Source of the DNA: Flavobacterium sp. SLB02
GTDB taxonomy: Bacteria; Bacteroidota; Bacteroidia; Flavobacteriales; Flavobacteriaceae
Assembly (NCBI RefSeq): GCF_009664855.1
Contig: NZ_CP045928.1
Span: 2,182,522-2,246,521 of the forward strand
DNA: 64,000 bases
Direction of reading: 5' to 3'
Positions 54,301 to 61,174 of this stretch are shown piece by piece; the stretch's first letter is position 1, and each line of letters opens with the position of its first letter. The position numbers and the translations under genes were made by a program. The notes under the pieces are model-generated. The model was given only the letters and a program-made list of their open reading frames with translations, was not told the DNA's origin and searched no databases.

Positions 54301-54396
54301 TTATATGGAATTTTAGAAAAAAAATATAAAAAGGAAATAGGAATTAGTAAGTACAATACAAATTTAGTTATCGATGCAACTTATCAGACAATATGA
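51328..54396 (+). CDS. LanB-type lantibiotic dehydratase, full length
   Basis: 1022 residues, like NisB (993). The N-terminal glutamylation domain has KYYLRSFSNTVPFGLFSTYS at residues 79-98: Arg83 of the R-x-x-x-R motif is kept but the second Arg (NisB Arg87) is Asn87. The C-terminal elimination domain is complete: WIYFKIYTG, WFFLRYTDPDFHLRVRFHL, TYKRELERYYWKN, ETIFFIDS and the catalytic-His segment SYIHMHVNRFIPSNPRLHE. In class I systems this enzyme uses glutamyl-tRNA to dehydrate Ser and Thr of the precursor. Overlaps the broken exporter gene by 23 bases. Confidence 0.9.
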   Translation: MKNTTLLSDKILRVPIFPLSDFKKIPYESLALSEFIDNLYRHKIFSEAVYLSSPSLHAEWGKIVNGEKERGKMNESILKYYLRSFSNTVPFGLFSTYSISTNENCKNEFTRFTNIDMDYLSKLIEYLNKNETIRKITTYRKNNTIYRIGNHYRYIEPKFDSNELSYTLSSIEWDELIELLLAADKSELYYDDIKKIILNSVQEVTEEEVELYINQLLDSKIYLSCFEVVLNTENSLEQIISFYENHKTKINSNEHLSGIFYSLNEVNKKIKELDLDLYNSVAKYKNIYAELNKIGVQFEEKYVINSNLRRNVSSLYDEKKMDKRLYKLLTILTKLSHTTIKLPSHFEDFKKNFYNRYENQEVPLLELLDNELGIGYNTNRKEDAIFSDLIDDMFIPGQPIKVKDIKIEPAIYNFWLNVLMKNEKVVDLEKENLDMFASSEKMPDGTFSVTYSYVNDQIFLKHSGGVSASQLIGRFSNNDPEIMTLMNKITDFEKSVFEDKITAEIMHLPANRAGNILIRKVNRDAELSIISKTSNNSYTIDANDLVVSLRQNKIFLRSKKQNKEILPFLTSAQNYHYNSLPIYQFLCDLQTQERVTNLSINYGGFSTAGLNYMPRLIFGEHLILQKATWLIKIHNFKKLENLKHHLDFLNVPQFFYITNNKEDKMIIDKENVNLLKIFFNEIEKSKIIRITECIYDMDHENEFANEFISVFKTKSNENKITRSEFESFKDDEIKRNFIYGSEWIYFKIYTGRVTADQILLDTISKITTNLLADNVIDKWFFLRYTDPDFHLRVRFHLTDMSKYNDVSKEIYSKISELEQGNKIWKLDLSTYKRELERYYWKNIENSETIFFIDSKFTIDLLSNLKDVKSVKTWFFILKSIDDFFTAFDINLEDKYKLMQKMFDSFWIEHGSEKSIKKEVDLKFRKHEKEIQLLFNNPPSNLKVIYSKRIEELKTIKFDKKLKEKLPDLVWSYIHMHVNRFIPSNPRLHELILYGILEKKYKKEIGISKYNTNLVIDATYQTI

Positions 54397-54945
54397 TGCA
54401 ATTGACTCCCAGCCTTCATTCTTAGTAATAATCTCTAATTACTACGGTATAGATATCACAATTAATTGTTTGAGAAAAGAATATCATATTAATAAAGAAG
54501 AAGTTATCAATACCAGATATTGAAGAGGCAGCTCAAAAAATCGGATCTCAAACATTTTCTGCCAGCTTAAGTTGAAGAATATACAGTAGTCTTCTCTCTA
54601 AGATATAAGAATAATATGGAAACATTAGGAAGCAGACTGTCTGGAGGATAAACAAAGCGAATATTAATTGCGCGCGCATTTTATAAAAGTCCTCATTATG
54701 TTTTCTTTGATGAAGCAACTTCAGCCTTTGATAAAGAGAATAAAAGAATTATACATTACATTTACTCGATTTCTTTAAAGGTAGAACAGTTGCGATAATT
54801 GCTCACAAATTGAGTAAAGAATTCTGATCAAATAATCGTTTTGAAAAATGGAGGCATTTCAGAGACAGGATCTAAAACAGAATTAATAGAAAATAAAAGC
54901 GATTACTACAATCTTATAAAAAATCAAATAGAATTAGGGAATTAA
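54374..54945 (+). pseudogene. Broken C39-peptidase ABC exporter (LanT-like)
   Basis: ATG 54374 (MQLIRQYDAIDSQPSFLVIIS) matches the start of C39 peptidase-ABC exporters, where the catalytic DCGP is here DSQP. NYYGIDITINCLRKEYHINKE follows, then a stop; PDIEEAAQKIGSQTF continues in another frame. The membrane part is missing. The ATPase tail remains in pieces: TLGSRLSGG, a stop, then RILIARAFYKSPHYVFFDEATSAFDKEN, a frameshift, GRTVAIIAHKLS and QIIVLKNGGISETGSKTELIEN. No functional exporter remains here. Confidence 0.88.
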
Positions 54946-54958
54946 AATAAGCTTCGGT

Positions 54959-56140
54959 ATGGAAAATAATATCATTGTTGAAATAGAAGATTCAATTAAA
55001 AAAAATATAGAAAATTTTACTTCTATGGGAGTAACAAATGGCTTGGCAGGAGTTTCACTATTTTATTACTATAAATATGAAAAAAAACAAAATCAACAAT
55101 TTGAACTTGACAATTGTCTGCATTATCTGGAAAAATCAATTAATGGCCTAGATGAGAATTATTCAGGCCCAAATATTGTCAATGACATACTTGAAATCGG
55201 AAATTTATTAGACTTTTATATTGAAAAAGGTGTTTTGGATAATGAAGTTACTTTACCCTACTTTGATGCTTACGATTCTATCCTGGAAAGTTACCTGTTA
55301 GATAATCTAGAAAAAGACCAATTGAGTCCTGCCTTTGGAGCATTACAGTTTTCAAATTACTTTATTTTTAAGCAACAAACTCTCAATGATAAATACATTT
55401 ATTTATTTTCAAAAGGCTTAGAAAAAATAGAAGAATTATCATTTGAACATCCTGATAGCAATGGCATCTATTGGAAATCAAATATTAAAAGGGATAATGA
55501 GTATTTAATTGAATTAGGTATTAAACATGGAGTTATGGGAATTGTAGATCATTTAGTTAAACTATTCCAATTAGGTTTTAAAACCCAGCGGGTTCTTGAT
55601 TTAATACAAAAAGCAATGCGATATATTGTTTACTTTAAAGAAGAAAAAGGAAAAGCACTTTTTCCCTTTTCCACAGAAAAAAATACTGCTGATAGATCTT
55701 TTTCTTTTGGAACAGTTTATGGTGATTTAGGAGTTGCTTATGGATTTTACAAAGTCGGAAAAATATGTGATTTACCTGAATATGTAAATATAGGTGTCGA
55801 TATTCTATTAAACTCTTGCATGTACAGGGATAACGAGAAAAAGATCACTGACGCAAGTTTATTATATGGCAACTTAGGAATTGCGTCTCTTTTAAGTTTA
55901 TTTAAAAAAAATTGCAATAGTCATATTTTGGATATTTCAATAGATTATTGGTATAATCGAACAAAAGAATACAATGTAAATAACAACCAGTGGGCAGGAT
56001 TTGATCCGACATTTAATAGATTTGATAGTAATGCACAGTTATCTTTTGGTCATGGTATTGTTGGAATTGGAATAGCGCTTTTAAATTTCGAGAACAATTT
56101 GAACTTTGATTTTTTAAGGTTTTTAAATTATAGTTTATAG
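54959..56140 (+). CDS. LanC-like cyclase protein 2, zinc ligands absent
   Basis: 393 residues, ATG 54959, 13 bases after the exporter remnant. LanC barrel motifs in order: VTNGLAGVSLFYYY (25-38), GIKHGVMGIVDHL (His190-Gly), SFGTVYGDLGVAYGFY (249-264) and DASLLYGNLGIASLL (298-312), then SFGHGIVGIGIALL (362-375). The usual WCYGDLG is TVYGDLG (Cys to Val253) and LCHG is LLYG (Cys-His to Leu302-Tyr303), so three zinc ligands are lost while the fold residues around them are kept. It is not a close copy of LanC-like 1. Confidence 0.82.
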   Translation: MENNIIVEIEDSIKKNIENFTSMGVTNGLAGVSLFYYYKYEKKQNQQFELDNCLHYLEKSINGLDENYSGPNIVNDILEIGNLLDFYIEKGVLDNEVTLPYFDAYDSILESYLLDNLEKDQLSPAFGALQFSNYFIFKQQTLNDKYIYLFSKGLEKIEELSFEHPDSNGIYWKSNIKRDNEYLIELGIKHGVMGIVDHLVKLFQLGFKTQRVLDLIQKAMRYIVYFKEEKGKALFPFSTEKNTADRSFSFGTVYGDLGVAYGFYKVGKICDLPEYVNIGVDILLNSCMYRDNEKKITDASLLYGNLGIASLLSLFKKNCNSHILDISIDYWYNRTKEYNVNNNQWAGFDPTFNRFDSNAQLSFGHGIVGIGIALLNFENNLNFDFLRFLNYSL

Positions 56141-56464
56141 TATCATTTTTGGTCCTATTGTATATAAGGATTAGGACTACCTATCTATCATAAAGAAGTT
56201 ATGCGATTTTTAACGATATAACCTGTATCTGTTTTGTGGCAACATCGTGGCACATTCGAATTCAAAAAATTAATTCCTATTATTTCAACAACTTAAATAG
56301 TACAGTTCAGAGCTTAGCCGTCCTTAAACGCATATTACTATAGCTTTTTTCTTGCAAATTTTTGCAAATGAGCAAATAATAAAGCTGGTATAATTATGGC
56401 TGAATATAATAATTATTACGATTCCAGATCTTTTAGGGTTCCATCACCTTATTTTTTTGGTATT
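56141..56464. other. Gap between LanC-like 2 and the precursor repeat
   Basis: 324 bases; with the next repeat the stretch without a gene is 532 bases. No gene, tRNA or terminator recognised. It includes GTGGCAACATCGTGGCAC (near 56236), a short direct repeat. Confidence 0.4.
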
Positions 56465-56658
56465 AAAAATATCTATGCACAATCAAAAAAATCAGGAAAT
56501 CAAGAAATACAAAATAAACTATAAGTTTTTTATTAGTGAACTATAAAAATAGTTATATTTACTTACAAATCTGAAACGATTTTTAAATTATATCCTAGGC
56601 CTAGGGTTGGAGACCGATAAAAGTTAAAGTCTAAAAACTATGATTCATTTAATAATTA
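56465..56658. repeat. Upstream direct repeat of the precursor locus, copy B
   Basis: Partner of 48633-48820: AAAAATATCTATGCAC, AAATCAGGAAATCAAGAAATAC, TATATTTACTTACAAATC, AATTATATCCTAGGC, TTCATTTAATAATTA. It directly precedes the intact precursor and probably holds its promoter. Confidence 0.8.
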
Positions 56659-56672
56659 CTAATTTTAATAAA

Positions 56673-56831
56673 ATGAAAGTTCCTAAAATGAAAATCAAAT
56701 TAACAAAAGGATTAACTCTTAACAAAGAGGCGATAACAAAACTTCAAGATGCACAAATGTCTCAGATTAAAGGTGGAAATTATCCTCCAGAGAAAGAGAA
56801 AACTTGTCCACAGATTTCATGCTGGGATTAG
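56673..56831 (+). CDS. Lanthipeptide-type precursor with double-glycine leader
   Basis: 52 residues from ATG 56673; starts at 56640 (63 residues) and 56688 are possible. The leader MKIKLTKGLTLNKEAITKLQ then DAQMSQIKGG is the Bacteroidota RiPP leader pattern (L-x-L-N-K-E-x-I-x-x-L ... Q-M-x-x-I-x-G-G). Cleavage after GG would release the core NYPPEKEKTCPQISCWD with one Thr, one Ser and two Cys, enough for one or two lanthionine-type bridges. No Gly-rich or Met-rich tail. Sole intact precursor in the locus. Confidence 0.85.
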   Translation: MKVPKMKIKLTKGLTLNKEAITKLQDAQMSQIKGGNYPPEKEKTCPQISCWD

Positions 56832-56841
56832 CAATACTTCT

Positions 56842-56913
56842 AAAATAAAATTTAGAGAGTCGCAATTGACTCAGATAAACGGATGTAAACTACCACCTCT
56901 TGTTCTTGTTTAG
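56842..56913 (+). pseudogene. Decayed second precursor tail
   Basis: Ten bases after the precursor stop an open frame without start reads KIKFRESQLTQINGCKLPPLVLV-stop. ESQLTQING resembles the end of the leader (DAQMSQIKGG), with the second Gly replaced by Cys. Looks like the 3' end of a second precursor gene that lost its 5' part. Confidence 0.5.
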
Positions 56914-56965
56914 CATATACATGCAACGGTTCTCGTGATAGTGTTTGATGCACTAATTAAACATC

Positions 56966-57096
56966 TTGATAAATAGATGGATTTATGATAGTCATAAATT
57001 CATCTATTTTTTTTAATAATAGTTTTTATAATCAAGTCTTATCTTAATTTCATTTGTGATAGACATACTTATAGGATGTAATTAAATAATGTGGAA
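56966..57096. repeat. Downstream direct repeat of the precursor locus, copy B
   Basis: Partner of 49781-49911; homology stops at 57096, just where a LanC-like frame would begin, so a second LanC-like gene was cut off here. Confidence 0.8.
56972..57014 (+). terminator. Terminator after precursor B
   Basis: AATAGATGGATTTATGA (56972-56988) pairs with TCATAAATTCATCTATT (56992-57008), one mismatch, then T-run. Strong intrinsic terminator 141 bases after the precursor stop. Confidence 0.85.
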
Positions 57097-57542
57097 AGTT
57101 AAAAGCGACCTCGGACGTATTTGGTTCCGATCCCTCTTTACATTTTTTAGTTCATTAATTCTTATGCCAACAGCTTTGGGCCTTATTCCTGCTCGAGAAA
57201 AAATATAAAGCTTCAGAAATATAGATTTCTCAGATTTGTAGATCGATAAATTTCGCTTCAATTTCGTCAAAATGGAAAACTCCAGAGAGCGGCGGAAGTT
57301 CGAAACTACTCCAAATTTAATATCTTAATTATATTCTGATCAAATGGATTCTCTAAATAAATAATAATTATATAAAAACTTTTATTCCCTTTGTAAAATA
57401 AAAATACTGTAGGGGTTAGTTCCTTAGTAAAATCTGAAATTATACCACAATAGTAACAACGTCCTATCAACAGAATTTATCATCAATAAATTTTGATTAG
57501 AATACTATTATAATTTGAATTTACTTATAAAGATTTATTTTG
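57097..57542. other. Unassigned stretch before the right IS6 element
   Basis: 446 bases that begin where the precursor-locus repeat ends. A minus-strand 62-codon frame (57082-57270) contains AGIRPKAVGIRINELKNVKRDRNQIRPRS but no family is recognised. The first ~200 bases are less A+T-rich than the rest, perhaps another mobile-element remnant. Confidence 0.35.
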
Positions 57543-58314
57543 GTTCTGTCGCATCTGTCAGAATCAAATAGAAGACTTTAAGTGATTTAAAAATCAGCCT
57601 GCCAATTTACAGAATAATTTAAACATAGATATCCCTGATCCAACCATTTGATTCTTTCTTAGCATATGCACAACTTCAATTCCGCTTAGAGTTCTCTTTG
57701 CAGATTCAAAACTTTTAAAGCATAATCCGTTTTGTATGCGCCACTTGATAAAACGATGGTCCTGTTCGACAACATTGTTAAGATATTTACATTGCCGGAT
57801 TTTAATCTTTGAGAATGAAAGTTTGTTATATACTTTGATCGCTGCTGTATTAGAACCGCTTTTGTCAATGTTTATTACTCGTGGCTTGTAGTTATTACTA
57901 ATTGCTTTAATTAGAAATGACTGAGCACTCATTCTTTGTCTTTTTCTGGTCAAAAGAAATTCAACCGTATTGCCTAATTTATCAACAGCCCGATATAAAT
58001 AACGCCAAATACCTTTTACTTTGATATACGTCTCATCCATTCTCCAACTCGTCCCCACTCTGCCTTTTCTCTTCTTAATCTCTGCCTCAATGAAAAGCGT
58101 AAACTTATAAACCCAACGTTGGATCGTGGAATGATCAACAATCACACCCCTAATCTTCATTACTTCTTCAACGTCACGATAGCTAAGTGTAAATCTTAAT
58201 TTAAAATACACTGCCTGAAGGATTACATATTTTGGATAAAAATGACCTTTAGTATTCATTTTTTATTAGTTTTGAAAAACCAAAGATAAAACTTAGTCAT
58301 AGATGCGACAGAAT
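57543..58314 (-). mobile_element. IS6-type insertion sequence, right copy (intact)
   Basis: About 772 bp between GTTCTGTCGCATCT (57543-57556) and AGATGCGACAGAA (58301-58313; the last base differs from the left copy). Same orientation as the left copy, so the two flank the lanthipeptide locus as direct repeats. Confidence 0.87.
57594..58259 (-). CDS. IS6-family transposase
   Basis: 221 residues, intact. DDE catalytic triad visible: Asp75 in SWRMDETYIKVKG, Asp132 in VINIDKSGSN and Glu165 in NNVVEQDHRFIK; a small N-terminal helix-turn-helix (LSYRDVEEVMKIRGVIVDHSTIQRWV). Moves DNA by replicative cointegrate formation or targeted conservative joining, as IS26. Confidence 0.93.
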   Translation of the reverse strand: MNTKGHFYPKYVILQAVYFKLRFTLSYRDVEEVMKIRGVIVDHSTIQRWVYKFTLFIEAEIKKRKGRVGTSWRMDETYIKVKGIWRYLYRAVDKLGNTVEFLLTRKRQRMSAQSFLIKAISNNYKPRVINIDKSGSNTAAIKVYNKLSFSKIKIRQCKYLNNVVEQDHRFIKWRIQNGLCFKSFESAKRTLSGIEVVHMLRKNQMVGSGISMFKLFCKLAG

Positions 58315-58382
58315 CGTTTTTATTAATAATTAGGAACGGGTACGGAAATAATTTCCTCACTATCGTTGCTCGCAGAACTGAA

Positions 58383-58835
58383 CTATCCATACATATTTTT
58401 TATCTCCGACATAACAAAAGTACTTTGGGTACTCCCTATACTTTCAACTGATCCTAATTTATTAAACACAAAATCCTGATAATGCTTCATGTCTTTAGCA
58501 GAAACTTTCATTAAAAAATCGTAATCACCTGATATATTATAACATTCTACAACTTCTTCTATTTTCATAATATCACTAACAAATTGATGACCAATATTAC
58601 GATCGTGCTGTTTAAGTTTGATATTACAGAAAACAATGAATCCCCTGTTTAATTTTTCTGCATCAAGTAGTGCTATATATTTCTTAATATAACCATTGTT
58701 TTCCAATCTTTTAATTCGCTCAAAAACAGGCGATGCCGAAAGATTTACCATTTTAGCAAGCTCTTTTACAGTGTATTTAGAATTATCGTGAAGTATATTT
58801 AATAACTGAAGATCAATATCGTCTATTTGTTCCAT
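58383..58835 (-). CDS. Lrp/AsnC-family regulator
   Basis: 150 residues. N-terminal HTH (MEQIDDIDLQLLNILHDNSKYTVKELAKMVNLSASPVFERIKRLENNGYI) and C-terminal RAM/Lrp effector domain (CYNISGDYDFLMKVSAKDMKHYQDFVFNKL). Senses an amino acid, perhaps methionine given its neighbours. Same strand as, and downstream of, the methionine genes; separate by 226 bases. Confidence 0.9.
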   Translation of the reverse strand: MEQIDDIDLQLLNILHDNSKYTVKELAKMVNLSASPVFERIKRLENNGYIKKYIALLDAEKLNRGFIVFCNIKLKQHDRNIGHQFVSDIMKIEEVVECYNISGDYDFLMKVSAKDMKHYQDFVFNKLGSVESIGSTQSTFVMSEIKNMYG

Positions 58836-59061
58836 AGCATATTACTTTAAACAGGTTTAATTTATTTTTAAATTAGAATAAAATTCTTCAAATATAACCA
58901 AAAACAATACAAAAAACTTATTCTATACAAGTTAAAAACATAAAAATACTGTAGCATTCATCTTCACAGTATAAAAATCTAAAAGGCGTTATTTTATAGC
59001 AGGAAGCGTTATCCTTAGTGCCCTTTATCGAAAAAAGATAAAGGGCAAAGTCATAAAAAAA

Positions 59062-60054
59062 TTACACCTCTTTTCGTCGAGCCATACCCTGAGCGATGAT
59101 GCTAGCGCCAATCAATTGCAAGGCATGGTAAAGCATGAGCGGCAGCAATACGATGCCGGTGATGGTACTGTGCTGAAAAAGCACTTTTGACATAACGGTG
59201 CCGTGTACCAATGACTTTTTAGACCCGCAGAATAAGACAGTAATACGGTCTTCATCTGAAAAACCAAGCAGGCGGCTGAGTAGTCCGACACAAAAGAATA
59301 CGGCAAAAAACAACGCCATCATCCCTGCAGCGAGTCCGACAAGTTCAAGGGCGGTAAAGCCTTCAAAAAGATGTTCGGAAAATGACTTGCAAAACGACGT
59401 GTAAATAATTGTTAGAATCACTGCCTGATCAAAATATTTGAGCTGTTTCTTGTATTTTTCAGCAATGGCACCTAAACGGGAATTGAGAGTTATGCCAATG
59501 ATGACGGGCAGCAAGACTTGAAGAATCAACTTTATGACGATTTGAGTAACATCAAAATCCCCTGTCGCAGAAGCTATAAACAGCCCGACCCAGAGAGGCG
59601 TAACGACTACTCCGATTAAACTGGAAATACTTGCATTGAAAATGGCTGCAGGAATGTTTCCCTTGGCGATGGAAACCATGACCACCGAAGAGGAAACTGT
59701 GGAGGGCAATGCCGCCAGAAAAAATACACCCAGCCAAAGCAGCTCCAAGCCGTTATTAACAAACAACGGGCGAAATGCCAAAACAATGAGCGGAAAAAAT
59801 AAAAAGGTGGTCAACTGAACGACAATGTGCATTTTCCAGTTGGAAAGTCCGGCTTTTAGTTTCTCAACACTCAGTCGCATGCCATAAAACAAGAAAATAA
59901 AGGAAACACCAGCATTGGCAATCTCCTCCAGCGAAACAGGTTCCTTGACCATGCCTGGCTTTGGTAAAAAATAAGCCATCAAAATCATGGTGGCTATCAT
60001 TAAAAGGAAACCGTCGAAACCTGCTTTTTTTAATACTTCTAATAATTTCTTCAA
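59062..60054 (-). CDS. Bile acid:sodium symporter-like (BASS) transporter
   Basis: 330 residues, about ten membrane segments: FIFLFYGMRLSVEKLKAGLSNW, FFLAALPSTVSSSVVMVSIAKGN and FCGSKKSLVHGTVMSKVLF are signatures of the SBF-like (PF13593) group, which has the TVSSSV core. Base composition is visibly richer in G+C than neighbours, suggesting transfer. Lies 58 bases after mesD on the same strand, so may be part of its operon. Substrate unknown; could be a methyl donor or sulfur compound for MesD. Confidence 0.88.
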   Translation of the reverse strand: MKKLLEVLKKAGFDGFLLMIATMILMAYFLPKPGMVKEPVSLEEIANAGVSFIFLFYGMRLSVEKLKAGLSNWKMHIVVQLTTFLFFPLIVLAFRPLFVNNGLELLWLGVFFLAALPSTVSSSVVMVSIAKGNIPAAIFNASISSLIGVVVTPLWVGLFIASATGDFDVTQIVIKLILQVLLPVIIGITLNSRLGAIAEKYKKQLKYFDQAVILTIIYTSFCKSFSEHLFEGFTALELVGLAAGMMALFFAVFFCVGLLSRLLGFSDEDRITVLFCGSKKSLVHGTVMSKVLFQHSTITGIVLLPLMLYHALQLIGASIIAQGMARRKEV

Positions 60055-60112
60055 TGTGTTTTAAATATTATTCCTCCGTGGAGACACGGACTCCATTATT
60101 AATATATTGAGA

Positions 60113-61144
60113 CTAAATCCCAAGTTCTTTGCGTATAATTTCTGCTCCTGCGCTTAAGGCATTTAACTTGCCTCTGGCTATGTTTCGAGATAGCGGGGCC
60201 ATACCACAATTTGTAGATGGGTATAGATTTTCGGCATCTACAAACTCAAGAGCTTTACGCAGGGTATCAGCTACTTCTTCTGGCGTTTCAATAGTGTTGG
60301 TTGCCACATCAATGGCACCTACCATTACTTTTTTACCGCGAACAAGTTCCATTAAATTTAAAGGCACATTGGAATTGTGACATTCTAAAGACACCACATC
60401 AATTTTAGATTTTTGAATTTTCGGAAAAATTTCTTCGTATTGTCGCCACTCTGAACCTAATGTCTTTTTCCAATCAGTATTTGCCTGTATTCCATAACCA
60501 TAGCAAATATGAACCGCAGTTTGACAATGTAAACCTTCAATAGCTCTTTCTAATGCTGCCATTCCCCAATCGTTTACTTCATCAAAGAACACATTAAATG
60601 CAGGTTCATCAAACTGGATAATATCTACCCCCGCGTCTTGAAGTTCTCTTGCTTCTTCATTGAGTGCTTTCGCAAATTCCCACGCCAATTTTTCCCGGCT
60701 TTTATAATGGTCGTCGTACAAGGTATCTACCATCGTCAGTGGGCCTGGCAATGCCCATTTTATAGGCTTATTAGTCTGTTTACGTAAAAATTTAGCATCT
60801 TCAACAAAAACTGCTTTTTGACGTGCAACCTCACCTACCACCACTGGAACACTCGCGTCATAACGGTTACGGATTTTTACTGTTTTACGATTTTCAAAAT
60901 CTACACCGCTTAAATGCTCGATAAAAGTCGTTACAAAATGCTGGCGCGTCTGCTCGCCGTCACAAATGATATCTAAATCTGCCAATTGCTGTTCCTGCAG
61001 AGAAATGCGTAAAGCATCTTGTTTTCCTTCAAGTAGCTGATCGCCTTCTAATTTCCATGGTGACCAAAGTTTTTCGGGTGGTGCAAGCCAGGCAGGTTTG
61101 GGTAAACTTCCAACAATAGAGGTAGGTAATAATAATTTCTTCAT
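60113..61144 (-). CDS. mesD: Core methionine synthase, MesD type
   Basis: 343 residues, equal to the C-terminal catalytic half of MetE without the N-terminal domain. Zinc ligands fit HICYGYG (His-x-Cys), a Glu in SLECHNSN and Cys in STNCGMAPLS; start LLPTSIVGSLPKPAWL. Next to a DUF1852 gene this matches MesD, a folate-independent methionine synthase of aerobic bacteria that needs MesX and oxygen; its methyl donor is not known. Methylates homocysteine. Confidence 0.88.
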   Translation of the reverse strand: MKKLLLPTSIVGSLPKPAWLAPPEKLWSPWKLEGDQLLEGKQDALRISLQEQQLADLDIICDGEQTRQHFVTTFIEHLSGVDFENRKTVKIRNRYDASVPVVVGEVARQKAVFVEDAKFLRKQTNKPIKWALPGPLTMVDTLYDDHYKSREKLAWEFAKALNEEARELQDAGVDIIQFDEPAFNVFFDEVNDWGMAALERAIEGLHCQTAVHICYGYGIQANTDWKKTLGSEWRQYEEIFPKIQKSKIDVVSLECHNSNVPLNLMELVRGKKVMVGAIDVATNTIETPEEVADTLRKALEFVDAENLYPSTNCGMAPLSRNIARGKLNALSAGAEIIRKELGI

Positions 61145-61174
61145 AGTAGTATAATTTTAATGCGTTGTAATCAA

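Noticed and set aside
57082..57270. 62-codon minus-strand frame as a gene
   Set aside because: It runs across the end of a duplicated repeat, matches no known family and has no promoter box.
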